Shown here piece by piece: positions 17,482 to 25,618 of a DNA stretch of 64,000 nucleotides. Both the position numbers and the translations under genes were made by a program. Each line of letters opens with the position of its first letter. Position 1 is the stretch's first letter. The stretch is from Sphingomonas sp. QA11 (GTDB lineage Bacteria > Pseudomonadota > Alphaproteobacteria > Sphingomonadales > Sphingomonadaceae), in the NCBI RefSeq assembly GCF_028473665.1, contig NZ_CP098774.1, forward strand, positions 3,996,501-4,060,500. Direction: 5' to 3'. The notes beneath the pieces were generated by a model, which saw only the letters and a list, made by a program, of their open reading frames with translations, did not search any database and was not told the DNA's origin.

Positions 17482-17631
17482 ATGGCTCACGAGAAACTCA
17501 CCCTCCCGGCGAAGATCTGCGCTGCATGCCAGCGGCCGTTCGCCTGGCGTAAGAAATGGGAGCGCGACTGGGATAGTGCAAAGTTCTGCTCAGACCGCTG
17601 CCGCGCGACCGGCAGCAAAGGCGCGTGCTGA
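17482..17631 (+). CDS. DUF2256 small zinc-finger protein
   Basis: 49 residues. The fold signature is KICAACQRPFAWRKKWERDW followed by SAKFCSDRCR: two CxxC-type pairs (CAAC and CSDRC) with conserved tryptophans, as in DUF2256. These small proteins often sit next to DPRP photolyase genes; here the photolyase starts 108 bases away on the opposite strand. The ATG at 17482 is favoured because the family is short; the frame is also open further upstream. Its molecular role is not known. Confidence 0.82.
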   Translation: MAHEKLTLPAKICAACQRPFAWRKKWERDWDSAKFCSDRCRATGSKGAC

Positions 17632-17728
17632 CGCCTCCGCGTCGCCGGACGCGCCTAAATTTGCAATCGACCGAAACCGCGATGGCGTTCGAACATTTTA
17701 GCAGGGCCAACCAGCAGGAGTGCTCCCC

Positions 17729-18178
17729 ATGTCGAACGACCATGATATCAACACGCTGAACTCGCTGATCGAGACCGTGATCGACAGCGCCGACGGCTAT
17801 GCCGAAGCTGCCAAGGCCTCGGAAACCTCGCGCTTCACGCCGATTTTCTTCCGTCGCGGCTCCGAGCGTCAGGAACTCACCACTCAGCTGCAGGCCGAAG
17901 TCCGCGCCCTCGGCGGCGAGCCCGAGGATGACGGCACGCTGCTCGCCGGCGCGCATCGCCTATTCCTCAATCTGCGCAACAGCATGTCGAGCGACGATGT
18001 CGCTATTGTCGACCAGGTCGAGTCCGGCGAGGATCACATCAAGCATAAGTTCGAGGATGCCATCCGCGACACTGAGGTCAGCCCGGCGGTCAAGGCGATC
18101 ATCGAGCAGGCTTATGTCGTGGTGAAAGAAGGCCATGACGAAATCCGCGATCTGAAGCATTCGCTCCACGGCGAGTGA
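17729..18178 (+). CDS. PA2169/DUF2383 family four-helix-bundle protein
   Basis: 149 residues. It begins NTLNSLIETVIDSADGYAEA and continues FFRRGSERQELTTQLQAEV, the characteristic first two helices of the PA2169 (DUF2383) family, a ferritin-like helical bundle. Members are often linked to stress or envelope conditions, but no reaction is known. The ATG at 17729 is preceded by AGGAG at 17716-17720 with good spacing. A perfect hairpin follows the stop codon. Confidence 0.85.
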   Translation: MSNDHDINTLNSLIETVIDSADGYAEAAKASETSRFTPIFFRRGSERQELTTQLQAEVRALGGEPEDDGTLLAGAHRLFLNLRNSMSSDDVAIVDQVESGEDHIKHKFEDAIRDTEVSPAVKAIIEQAYVVVKEGHDEIRDLKHSLHGE

Positions 18179-18185
18179 CCATCAC

Positions 18186-18209
18186 CCAGGGCGGCCTTGG
18201 CCGCCCTGG
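18186..18209 (+). terminator. Hairpin terminator after the PA2169-family gene
   Basis: CCAGGGCGGCC-TT-GGCCGCCCTGG is a perfect 11-base-pair stem with a two-base loop, starting 8 bases after the stop codon at 18178. It is followed by TCATTT, a weak T run. It is likely to end transcription or protect the 3' end. Confidence 0.7.
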
Positions 18210-18227
18210 TCATTTGGGGAACGAAGC

Positions 18228-18662
18228 ATGACCCGGTCCAGTGTGCTCGATCTATGGTTGTGGCCGCTCGAAGTGGCACGGACTGCCGTTGGTGTCGCCG
18301 AGACTTTCTGCAACGCACAGGCTGTCATCGCGAAGCGGGCGCCGAAGATCACGTCAGCAATGCGCGATCCCCTCAATGCGGATAGCCGCGAACTGACCCG
18401 CATGGTAACGGAAAAGGTCGATGCCTTCGGACGCTCCGGCAAGATCCTCACGGATGGACAGGGCAAAATTCAGGCGGCGCTGTCAGGTCAGGCAAAAGAC
18501 CTCGGCCGCCTCGCCGGCGGCGAAATCTTCGGCCCCGCAGACTGGATGCGCATAGCGAACCGTAACGTTGAGCTTTGGTCCGCCATGGTCAATCTACCGG
18601 GCGCATCGCTACATCCGGTCCGCACCCGCGTCGCGAAAAATGCGCGGCGCCTAAAACGCTAA
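18228..18662 (+). CDS. Conserved-looking hypothetical protein
   Basis: 144 residues, no signal peptide, no recognised domain. The sequence starts MTRSSVLDLWLWPLEVARTA and contains a helical middle part with alternating charged and hydrophobic residues (DSRELTRMVTEKVDAFGRSG) and a basic C-terminus (AKNARRLKR). The helical pattern with repeated Ala/Gly and the LWxWPLE start is loosely reminiscent of phasin-like proteins, but I would not assign it. It follows the PA2169-type gene after a terminator, so it has its own promoter or depends on readthrough. Confidence 0.65.
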   Translation: MTRSSVLDLWLWPLEVARTAVGVAETFCNAQAVIAKRAPKITSAMRDPLNADSRELTRMVTEKVDAFGRSGKILTDGQGKIQAALSGQAKDLGRLAGGEIFGPADWMRIANRNVELWSAMVNLPGASLHPVRTRVAKNARRLKR

Positions 18663-18786
18663 ATCAAGCCGCCCTGACGGCGCGAGCTAATGGCGAGCAA
18701 CTCTAACCGATTAGAAAATGTCGATTCCCTTCAGTCTATTGGACCTATCGGGATCATGAAGCGTCTGTCATCGAGGCACGGAGACT

Positions 18787-19215
18787 ATGATGGCACAAGG
18801 CAGAAAGACCGGCCTGTCGACTGAGCCGTACGTGCTCGTGGTGGATGATAATCCGCTTATCCTTATGACGGTATGCGACATTCTCGAAGACGCTGGATTT
18901 CGCTATTATGACGCCGAGAATGGTGACAATGCCAAGGCAATGCTCCCGCAGTTTGGTCCGAATATCACCCTGCTGTTCACCGATGTTGAAATGCCGGGGA
19001 ACATCGATGGCTTTGCACTCGCCCACCATGTCGCGAAAGAGTGGCCAGATATCGAGATTGTGGTCGCTAGCGGTCGCATCACCCCGCAGCCTGGCGATAT
19101 GCCGGACAAAGCAACATTTGTCGGGAAGCCGTTTACCGCAGAGATGATTTGTGATCATCTGCGCGACAAGCTGCCGGACGGGAAGCTGCCAGCGCAGCTG
19201 AAAAACACCGTTTAG
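18787..19215 (+). CDS. Single-domain response regulator (receiver only)
   Basis: 142 residues, a CheY-like receiver domain with no output domain. The acidic pair is in VLVVDDNPLIL (D20, D21), the phosphate-accepting aspartate is D66 in LLFTDVEMPG, and the conserved lysine is K114 in VGKPF. The usual Thr/Ser of strand 4 is in IVVASGR. It would act by protein-protein contact. No histidine kinase is adjacent, so its partner is encoded elsewhere. ATG codons at 18787 and 18790 are both possible starts. Confidence 0.9.
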   Translation: MMAQGRKTGLSTEPYVLVVDDNPLILMTVCDILEDAGFRYYDAENGDNAKAMLPQFGPNITLLFTDVEMPGNIDGFALAHHVAKEWPDIEIVVASGRITPQPGDMPDKATFVGKPFTAEMICDHLRDKLPDGKLPAQLKNTV

Positions 19216-19365
19216 AAAGCGTTTGCGCTCTACCTTCGCGATTAGTTTTGTCGGCGTTCGAGCAACTCAAGACGTTAGGCTCGCTTTTGCGACCGTCAGA
19301 TTCTGCCGGAACCCGCCATTCGATCTCTTTGATCGATATAAAATTGCCGCACCCTGCCAACGCAA

Positions 19366-19620
19366 TGGGATCACATCGCCGCAGCAAGCTGGCTGGGCCT
19401 CGCCTACGTCTCGATCTTCTCGATGCTGGTCGGCTTCATCTTCTGGTATCGTGGGCTCGCGCTGGGCGGCATCGCCGGGGTTGGCCAGTTGCAGCTCCTG
19501 CAGCCATTTCTGGGCCTTCTACTTTCAGCATTGCTCCTGGGCGAGCCTGTTGCATGGACGATGATCGCCTCGACCGTGATCGTCGTGCTCTGCGTCGCTG
19601 GCGCGAGGCGCTTCGCCTAG
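19366..19620 (+). pseudogene. C-terminal remnant of an EamA/DMT transporter
   Basis: About 84 codons encode the last three membrane helices of a drug/metabolite transporter: WLGLAYVSIFSMLVGFIFWY, then GVGQLQLLQPFLGLLLSALL, then MIASTVIVVLCVAGARRFA. The frame has a stop at 19339-19341 and nothing transporter-like upstream, so the first 200 or so residues are missing. It lies between an intact response regulator and the AAA ATPase, a deletion scar. Confidence 0.8.
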
Positions 19621-19737
19621 GAACGGCTCGCGCGGGGCTGCCTACGCAAAGAAGGGTGGTGCCTGCAGGCGAACGGGCTAATCTGCTCGTGCAGGCGCAG
19701 AGCGCGTGCCGCCCCCTACCAGAAAGGATAAACGCCG

Positions 19738-20307
19738 ATCGTCAGTATTTCCCATGTCATCCTGTCCGGCTGCTCGGGAGGCGGCAAATCGACGCTCCTC
19801 GATGAACTTGCCGAACGGGGCTTCGCGACCGTGCCGGAGCCTGGCCGCCGCATCGTCGAGCGGGCGCTCGCCGGCGGTGGCGGGACGCTCCCCTGGGTCG
19901 ACCTTGCCGGCTTCGCTCGTGAAGCGATGGCGCTGGCGCGCGCGGATCGTGCGAGCGCGCACGGCGCGGGCTGCGTCTTCTTCGATCGCAGCCTGATAGA
20001 TGCAGCGGCCGCACTCGAACATGCGACCGGCGAACACGCACTCGACAGCATCGGCCGCGAGGATCGCTATCATGGCGAGGTGTTCATGCTGCCGCCGTCG
20101 CCCGAAATCTATGCAGCGGACAGCGCGCGACGCCACTCGCTAGACGATGCAATGGGCGAATATCGCCGGCTCCTCGTAGCCTATGGCCGGCTCGGCTACC
20201 GGATCGTGGTCGTGCCCAAGGCGAGCATCGCCGAGCGGGCCGATTTCATCCTCCAGCATCTGGCTTCCAGCGGCTGCGCCGTGGCATCGCCGCATCAGGC
20301 ACGGTAG
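19738..20307 (+). CDS. Small AAA ATPase (AAA_28-like) with unclear start codon
   Basis: About 189 residues. The Walker A motif GCSGGGKST is near the N-terminus (about residue 10-18), and EPGRRIVER follows, as in AAA_28-type predicted ATPases that usually start a few residues before this motif. Later segments VFFDRSLIDAAAAL and YRIVVVPKASIAERADFIL also match that family. No ATG, GTG or TTG lies between the in-frame stop at 19729-19731 and the Walker A motif. An AAAGGA sits at 19724-19729, 8 bases before an ATC at 19738. Either a non-standard start is used or the gene has lost its start; the first GTG, at 19831, would remove the P-loop. Confidence 0.65.
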   Translation: MVSISHVILSGCSGGGKSTLLDELAERGFATVPEPGRRIVERALAGGGGTLPWVDLAGFAREAMALARADRASAHGAGCVFFDRSLIDAAAALEHATGEHALDSIGREDRYHGEVFMLPPSPEIYAADSARRHSLDDAMGEYRRLLVAYGRLGYRIVVVPKASIAERADFILQHLASSGCAVASPHQAR

Positions 20308-20384
20308 CCCGCAGGCAAAAGCCAGGCAGGGCGTGCGTGTGAACTACATGGCCGTAGTAACGCTCCAGCACGGCTGACCCGCGC

Positions 20385-20861
20385 TCAGCCCCTGGCATCC
20401 CCGCGCGCAATGCCGGCCAGCCAGCGCCGGACCGTTGCCTGGTCGCCCTCGGACAGGCCGTCCGCCAGATCGACCTCGAGCCCCTTCACCCGTTCGCGAC
20501 ATTGACCGAGCACGTCGGCGCCAGCCTCGGTCAGCGCGATGTGGAGAATGCGGCCATGGACCTCGTGGGGCACACGATGGATCAGGCCCGCGCGCTCCAG
20601 ATTGCCGACGATCACGCTCACCGTCTGCGGGGTCAGCATCGCGAGCCGCGCGATGTCGGCGTTGGAGAGGCCGGGATAGGCCTTGATCATCGTCATCACC
20701 GAGAATTGCGGCGGGGTGACGTCGAGATCCGCCAGCAGCCGCTCCATCCGATGCCGATAGGCCGCCGCCGCCTGCCGGAGCAGATAGCCGAGATAGCCCT
20801 CCTCACCGCGTTTGCCCTCGCCGGCCTCAGGAATCGAACGGTGCCCGTCACGCTTGCGCAA
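20385..20861 (-). CDS. MarR-family transcriptional regulator
   Basis: 158 residues from a TTG start. Winged-helix MarR core: YLGYLLRQAAAAYRHRMERL, VTPPQFSVMTMIKAYPGLSN, then DIARLAMLTPQTVSVIVGNL as recognition helix, then RILHIALTEAGADVL wing and a C-terminal dimer helix. It is divergent from the NAD-dependent epimerase at 20951 with 89 bases between, so that gene is the likely target. The intergenic DNA is AT-rich (TCTTATATATTG), but I do not see a convincing palindrome there. Confidence 0.88.
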   Translation of the reverse strand: MRKRDGHRSIPEAGEGKRGEEGYLGYLLRQAAAAYRHRMERLLADLDVTPPQFSVMTMIKAYPGLSNADIARLAMLTPQTVSVIVGNLERAGLIHRVPHEVHGRILHIALTEAGADVLGQCRERVKGLEVDLADGLSEGDQATVRRWLAGIARGDARG

Positions 20862-20950
20862 GATGTCAGAACTCTTATATATTGTTCGTGTACTGATATG
20901 TTATGCGATGGAGCCAAGGCGCGCCATCGCTATCTGACCGAGGAGACAGG

Positions 20951-21688
20951 ATGATGAGCGGCACGGTGTTTGTGGCGGGTGCGACGGGTGCGATCGGCCG
21001 CTGCTTGATCCCGATCCTCGTCGCGGACGGATGGCGCGTCGTCGGCACCACGCGCTCGCCCGAGAAAGCGGGCCTGGTCAGCGCTCTCGGCGCCGTGCCG
21101 GCCATCGTCGACGTTTTCGACGCGGAGGCCCTGGCGACGGCGGTCGTGGCGGCGGCCCCCGCCATCGTCATCCATCAGCTGACCGACCTGCCGGCGGGCC
21201 TCGATCCGGCGAAGATGGCGGACGCCACCGCACGCAATGCGCGCATCCGCGACGAAGGCACCTGCAACCTCGTCGCGGCGGCCGCCAGAGCCGGGGTCTC
21301 CCGGCTCGTCGCCCAGAGCGTCGCCTTCGCCTATGCCGAAGGCCCGCTTCCCCATGGCGAGGACGCGCCGCTCGCGATCGACGCGGAGGGCCGGGCGGGC
21401 GTCTCGGCGCGCGGGGTCGCAAGCCTGGAACGTCAGGTGATGGACGGCCCGTTCGAAGGGATCGTGCTGCGCTACGGCCGGCTCTATGGTCCGCACACCG
21501 GCTTCGACGCGCCCGCCGGCCCCGCCCCGGTCCATGTCGATGCCGCCGCCAAGGCTGCGGCCCTTGCGGTGACGCGGGGTGCTTCAGGGCTCTACAATGT
21601 CGCCGAGGAGGACGGCACGGTTTCGAGCGAGCGAGTCAGGCAGGCGTTCGGCTGGAGCGCCGATTGGCGAGCCCGCTCCGGCGTCTAG
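20951..21688 (+). CDS. NAD(P)-dependent epimerase/dehydratase (extended SDR)
   Basis: 245 residues. The N-terminal Rossmann motif is VFVAGATGAIGRCLIPIL (GxxGxxG), followed by an acidic/basic turn WRVVGTTRSPEKAG. A typical middle part RLVAQSVAFAYAEGP holds the catalytic serine region, and LRYGRLYGP follows. The usual YxxxK is not obvious, which is common in NmrA/epimerase-like SDRs of this size. GGAGACAGG precedes the ATG. The MarR gene is divergent and likely controls it. The reverse-strand GNAT remnant converges on its 3' end with a 4-base overlap. Confidence 0.85.
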   Translation: MMSGTVFVAGATGAIGRCLIPILVADGWRVVGTTRSPEKAGLVSALGAVPAIVDVFDAEALATAVVAAAPAIVIHQLTDLPAGLDPAKMADATARNARIRDEGTCNLVAAAARAGVSRLVAQSVAFAYAEGPLPHGEDAPLAIDAEGRAGVSARGVASLERQVMDGPFEGIVLRYGRLYGPHTGFDAPAGPAPVHVDAAAKAAALAVTRGASGLYNVAEEDGTVSSERVRQAFGWSADWRARSGV

Positions 21689-22163
21689 CGCGCGGGATAG
21701 AGATGGAGATAGCGGCTGAAGGCGTTCGGCGCATAATCGCCGAACGCGGCGCCCTCGACGAAGCCGCGCCGGCGATAGAGCGCCAGCGCCGGCTCGAAGT
21801 CCGGGCCACGCCCGGTCTCGAGGCTCAGCTGCCGGACCCCGCGCGCGGTCGCGGCGGCGATGATCGTTTCCAGGATCGCGGCCGCCACGCCCTGTCGCAG
21901 GAAGGCGGGGTCGGTTCGCATGGACTTCACCTCGCGCCACCGCCCGCGAGCAGCCTAAGCGCCCCAACGCCGGCGAGGCGATCCGCCCGCCCGGCGGTCC
22001 AGACCGTCACATCCGGGCTCCGAAGACCCGCAAGGTCGAGGGCGAAGACCGCGTCGGCGGGCGAACTTGCGCGCATGCCGGACAGATGCAGCGCCAGCAA
22101 GGCCCGCACCGCCGCGCCGGCCAGATCATCTTCGCGGATGTCGAAATCGTGGGGCCCGGTCAT
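21685..22163 (-). pseudogene. GNAT N-acetyltransferase, frameshifted
   Basis: Two frames join to one GNAT protein. The first (from the ATG at 22163) reads FDIREDDLAGAAVRALLALH and runs to a stop at about 21928. The second continues at about 21930 with MKSMRTDPAFLRQGVAAAI, the acetyl-CoA-binding motif A, and LSLETGRGPDFEPALALYRR. Homologous proteins read EVKSMRT without interruption, so a single-base shift near 21930 (in GGTGGCGCGAGGTGAAG) splits it. The start overlaps the stop of the upstream cupin gene by ATGA, as in a translation-coupled operon. A sequencing error or a recent mutation are both possible. Confidence 0.8.
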
Positions 22164-22606
22164 GGCCGGGACTTATCCTCCAAGCGCGCCCTATCGTCGA
22201 CCGCCTCCATCCAGCGCACGGTGACGCCCCCGCCGACCTGCTGCACGCTCACATAGCTGAACGGGCTGCCGGGCGCCGCGCCATGCCAGTGCCGCTCGTC
22301 GGGCGCGAACCAGACGGCGTCGCCCGCCCGCAGCGTCACGACCGCACCGCCGTCGCGTTGGGCGAGGCCCACGCCATCGAGCGCGAACAGCCATTGGCCG
22401 CGCGGATGGCTGTGCCAGTGGGACAGCACGCCCGGCGCGAAGAAGGCGCGGACGGCGGTCATCTCGCCCCCGACGCCGCTCGCAAGCAGCCCCTGGACGA
22501 GGAGATCGCCGCTCGCGATCCCGGCGGGCGCAGGCACGATGCCCGTCCCGGCCGGCACGACCGTCATCTCGGCCGGGCACCCGGTTTCGCGCCTCGCCGC
22601 GCTCAC
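22160..22606 (-). CDS. Cupin-domain protein
   Basis: 148 residues from a GTG at 22606, which overlaps the stop codon of the upstream tautomerase gene (GTGA). A single cupin barrel spans about 40-135: motif 1 LSHWHSHPRGQWLFALDGVG gives the metal-binding His-His and Gln/Glu, and motif 2 DAVWFAPDERHWHGA gives the distal His. Such small cupins act as dioxygenases, isomerases or sensors in detoxification clusters. An internal ATG at 22567 is an alternative start. It is the middle gene of a tautomerase-cupin-GNAT operon. Confidence 0.82.
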   Translation of the reverse strand: MSAARRETGCPAEMTVVPAGTGIVPAPAGIASGDLLVQGLLASGVGGEMTAVRAFFAPGVLSHWHSHPRGQWLFALDGVGLAQRDGGAVVTLRAGDAVWFAPDERHWHGAAPGSPFSYVSVQQVGGGVTVRWMEAVDDRARLEDKSRP

Positions 22607-22995
22607 TGGTCGACCGGGGTCGCGCCCTGGACACCGAACGCGAAGGACCAATCCTCGAACGTCGAGTTGGCGAGAATGATCATTACGTCCTCGGGCCGGA
22701 CGCCGGGCGCCTCGGCAAGTCGTTCCACAAGATGCTGGAAGAAGCGCGCGCGGGTCTCGGTGGTGCGGGTGCGGCCGGTGGTGATGTGAAAGATCATGAA
22801 ATCGTCCGAGCGCGGGCCACCGCGATAGTGGCGGTCAAAGATCAGCTCCTCGGGCTGGAGCTGTTGGATCGCGACGAAGCGGTCGGTCTCCGGCACTTCG
22901 AAGCTTTCGACGAGCGCGCGGTCGAGGCTGTCGGCGACGGCCTGAAGAAAAGCGGGGGATTTGCCGGTGCGCAACGTGATGCGGGTGAAGGGCAT
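22603..22995 (-). CDS. Tautomerase-family protein
   Basis: 130 residues. It starts MPFTRITLRTGKSP, so after removal of Met the catalytic proline is residue 1 as in 4-oxalocrotonate tautomerase/MIF relatives. The later RPEDVMIILANSTFEDWSFA is typical of the longer tautomerase_2/3 subfamilies. AAGGAGAT precedes the ATG. First gene of the operon with the cupin and the broken GNAT, divergent from the LysR gene at 23100 with 104 bases between. The substrate is probably an enol/keto acid or a reactive carbonyl. Confidence 0.85.
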   Translation of the reverse strand: MPFTRITLRTGKSPAFLQAVADSLDRALVESFEVPETDRFVAIQQLQPEELIFDRHYRGGPRSDDFMIFHITTGRTRTTETRARFFQHLVERLAEAPGVRPEDVMIILANSTFEDWSFAFGVQGATPVDQ

Positions 22996-23099
22996 GGACG
23001 ATCTCCTTGAGCGATTGACAGCCCGCATCCTGTCGCGGCACATCCATACCGAAAATCAGATTATTAAGGATCAATGATCCTGATTATCAGGACAGTCCG

Positions 23100-24038
23100 A
23101 TGCGCTTGACCAATCTCGACATGGACGCGCTGCGCAGCTTCGCCGCCGGTATGGACGCCGGTTCCTTTGCCCGCGCGGCCGACCGGCTCGGACGCTCGAC
23201 CTCTGCGGTGAGCGCACAGCTCAAGAAGCTCGAGGCGCAGGCTGGGGTTTCGATCATGCGCCGGTCCGGGCGTGGTCTCGCTTTGACCGAGAGTGGTGAG
23301 GCGTTGCTGTCCTATGCGCGGCGCCTCCTCGCGCTCAACGACGAGGCGATCGGGGCGGTGCGGGGCGTCGAGCTCGAAGGCTGGGTGCGGCTCGGCCTCC
23401 AGGCGGATTTCGGCGAGACGATCCTGCCCCAAGTCCTCGGCCGCTTCGCGCGCGCGCACCCCAAGGTCCGGATCGAGGGCCGCACCGCGCGCAATCGCGA
23501 GCTCGCGGACCGAGTGGCGGCTGGGCAGCTCGATCTTGCGCTCGCCTGGGACGATGGCCGCGCCGAAGGCGAGCGCATCGCCTCGATCCCGATCACCTGG
23601 CTGGGCGCTGCGGGCGGCGAGACAGGCTGGACTCCCGGCGCGGACGAGCCGCTGCCGCTCGTCTCGCTCGAAGCGCCCTGCATCCTCCGCTCGCTTGCGT
23701 GCGATCATCTCGACAGGGCCGGGATCGCCTGGCGGATCGCCTTTGTGAGTACGAGCCTCAGTGGACTATGGGCGGCGACGGCGGCGGGCCTCGGCGTGGC
23801 CTTGCGCACACCGGTCGGGCTTCCCGCAACGATCCGCATGCTCGATTCTGTGACCGAGAACCTGCCGGCGATGCCCTCGCTCGGGCTGATGCTCTATCGG
23901 ACCGGCGAGCACAACAATCTGCTCGCCGACCATCTCGCCGGCATCCTCCGCGATGCGCTCATCCAGGCGCTCCCGGCAGAATGGATCGCGCAAACCGGCG
24001 CTGATAGTCGCGCGGGGAAAGCCCTGTCTCCCGCCTGA
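23100..24038 (+). CDS. LysR-family transcriptional regulator
   Basis: 312 residues. The N-terminal winged HTH has DMDALRSFAAGMDAGSFARA and GRSTSAVSAQLKKLEAQAG. The periplasmic-binding-protein-like effector domain starts about residue 90 (GWVRLGLQADFGETILPQVL). It is divergent from the tautomerase/cupin operon, the classical LysR arrangement, so that operon is its likely target. Its last 80 bases overlap the 3' end of the convergent GlxA-type regulator. Confidence 0.92.
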   Translation: MRLTNLDMDALRSFAAGMDAGSFARAADRLGRSTSAVSAQLKKLEAQAGVSIMRRSGRGLALTESGEALLSYARRLLALNDEAIGAVRGVELEGWVRLGLQADFGETILPQVLGRFARAHPKVRIEGRTARNRELADRVAAGQLDLALAWDDGRAEGERIASIPITWLGAAGGETGWTPGADEPLPLVSLEAPCILRSLACDHLDRAGIAWRIAFVSTSLSGLWAATAAGLGVALRTPVGLPATIRMLDSVTENLPAMPSLGLMLYRTGEHNNLLADHLAGILRDALIQALPAEWIAQTGADSRAGKALSPA

Positions 24039-24960
24039 AGACCTGCCTGAACGCGCCGACATCACCATAGCCGACGCGAAGCCCGATCGTGTCGATGGTG
24101 TCCTGCCCGGCGGCAATCAGCCGCTTGGCGAGTTCGACTCGCAGCAACTGCAAATAGGCAAGCGGGGATCGCCCGGTCGCCTGCTTGAAGCGGCGGTGGA
24201 GCGTGCGCTCGCTGACCGCCAGCTCGGCGGCAAGCTGTGACAGGCTGAATTCACCATTGAGCCCTGCTTCCATCAGGGCCTCGGCGCGGGCGACCAAACG
24301 GTCGCCATGGCCATGCTCGGCCACGAGGCTCGCATAGGAGAGCTGGGAGACGCGATTGGTGTCGATCAGCAGCGTCCTTGCGGTTAGCGCCGCTATTTCT
24401 TGCCCGCGGAGTTTCTCGACGAGGCGAATGGCGAGCATCAGGAAGGAGGTGACCGCTCCGCCGCACAGAATGTTGTCCTGCTCGGTCAATATCTCCTGCG
24501 CGCGAAGACTGACGCGAGGATAACGACGCGCGAAGTCGTCGCGCCAAGCCCAATGGGTGGTGGCCACACGTTCGTCGAGAAGCCCGGCTTCGGCAAGCAG
24601 ATAGGCGCCGGTGCAATAGGTTGCGATGATCGTCCTGCAACCATGGGCGCGCCGGACGGCCGCCCCGAGGCTCTCGACCAGAGCCGTGCGCGCCAGGAAT
24701 GCCTCCATGTCGCCAACGAACGGTGCTCCCAGCAGGATAGCCTCGGCCGGGCGGATGGGATCGATCGCGCCATCGACCGCGATGATCTGCCCCGAGGCGG
24801 TGCGAACCGGCCGGCCATCCGGCGACTCGACGCGCCAGCGGATCGGCGGGCGCGCATCGGCCCGGCCCATGAGATGGTTGGCAGCGGCGAACACGTCGCC
24901 GGGCCCCGAGACACCGGAGGCGAGGATGCCGTCATAGGCCCAGATACGGATCTGCGTCAT
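23959..24960 (-). CDS. GlxA-family AraC regulator (DJ-1/PfpI plus AraC domains)
   Basis: 333 residues. The N-terminal 190 residues form a DJ-1/PfpI-like domain (starting IRIWAYDGILASGVSGPGDV; nucleophile-elbow region IATYCTGAYLLAEAG with its cysteine). The C-terminal AraC domain is at about 225-320: FSLSQLAAELAVSERTLHRR, then IDTIGLRVGYGDVGAFRQVF and SPRDYQRRF. It is divergent from the tautomerase-like gene at 25058 (97 bases), probably its target. The 3' end overlaps lysR by 80 bases on the opposite strand. Confidence 0.92.
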   Translation of the reverse strand: MTQIRIWAYDGILASGVSGPGDVFAAANHLMGRADARPPIRWRVESPDGRPVRTASGQIIAVDGAIDPIRPAEAILLGAPFVGDMEAFLARTALVESLGAAVRRAHGCRTIIATYCTGAYLLAEAGLLDERVATTHWAWRDDFARRYPRVSLRAQEILTEQDNILCGGAVTSFLMLAIRLVEKLRGQEIAALTARTLLIDTNRVSQLSYASLVAEHGHGDRLVARAEALMEAGLNGEFSLSQLAAELAVSERTLHRRFKQATGRSPLAYLQLLRVELAKRLIAAGQDTIDTIGLRVGYGDVGAFRQVFRRETGLSPRDYQRRFARSILPGAPG

Positions 24961-25057
24961 GAGATGTCCGATATAGCATCTCAAATGGCATTTTCGCCAC
25001 TGTCGGACATCTGCCTACGGGGGCATGGTCATGGCCATCACCCCAAGGAGGCTTGTC

Positions 25058-25588
25058 ATGCCGATGATCGACGTCACCATCCCCGAAGGCGCCTTGCCTG
25101 CCGATGCCGAAGCCCGGTTGATGTCGGAACTCACCGACATCCTCATTCGGCACGAGGGGCTCGACCCGGCCAATCCGCGCGTGCGCGATGTGAGCTGGAT
25201 CTTCCTCCATCGCCCGGCGGCCATCTACCGGGCCGGTACGCTGGCGCCGGCGCCGATCTACCGAATCGTGCCGAGCGTGCCCGAGGGTCAATATACAGAC
25301 GCCGCGCGCGCGAGCCTCGTCGCCGCTGTGACGGCAGCGGTCGCCGAAGCCGAAGGTGGCGCGATCGAGGAGGTCGGCCGGCGGGTCTGGGTCTTCCCGA
25401 CCGAGCTGAGTGACGGCAGCTGGGGCGCGCGCGGCGCAGTGCGGCGCCTGCCCGACATCATGGAATCCTTCGGCGGCGAGGATCTCCGGCAGCTCGGCAT
25501 CACGCGGCTTGCGAACAAGAGGCGCGCCGATGCGGCAACGCTGCTGGAGGCCGCTGCCGAAACCTTGCGGGGTTCCGGCGCGCTATGA
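25058..25588 (+). CDS. Tautomerase-like protein
   Basis: 176 residues. Begins MPMIDVTIPEGALP, with Pro as residue 2, which becomes the N-terminal catalytic proline after Met removal. The first 75 residues have the beta-alpha-beta tautomerase pattern, and a second similar part follows (VPEGQYTDAARASLVAAVTA), so it is a fused double tautomerase subunit with an extra helical C-terminus. AAGGAGG at 25044-25050 supports the ATG at 25058. Divergent from the GlxA-type regulator and 30 bases upstream of the GFA gene, so the two may be one operon. Confidence 0.78.
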   Translation: MPMIDVTIPEGALPADAEARLMSELTDILIRHEGLDPANPRVRDVSWIFLHRPAAIYRAGTLAPAPIYRIVPSVPEGQYTDAARASLVAAVTAAVAEAEGGAIEEVGRRVWVFPTELSDGSWGARGAVRRLPDIMESFGGEDLRQLGITRLANKRRADAATLLEAAAETLRGSGAL

Positions 25589-25618
25589 GCCCAACCGATA
25601 GACCGACGGAGCTGAGCT

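Noticed and set aside
20862..20950. A MarR operator in the divergent gap
   Set aside because: AT-rich, but arms do not pair well; I could not define a convincing palindrome.
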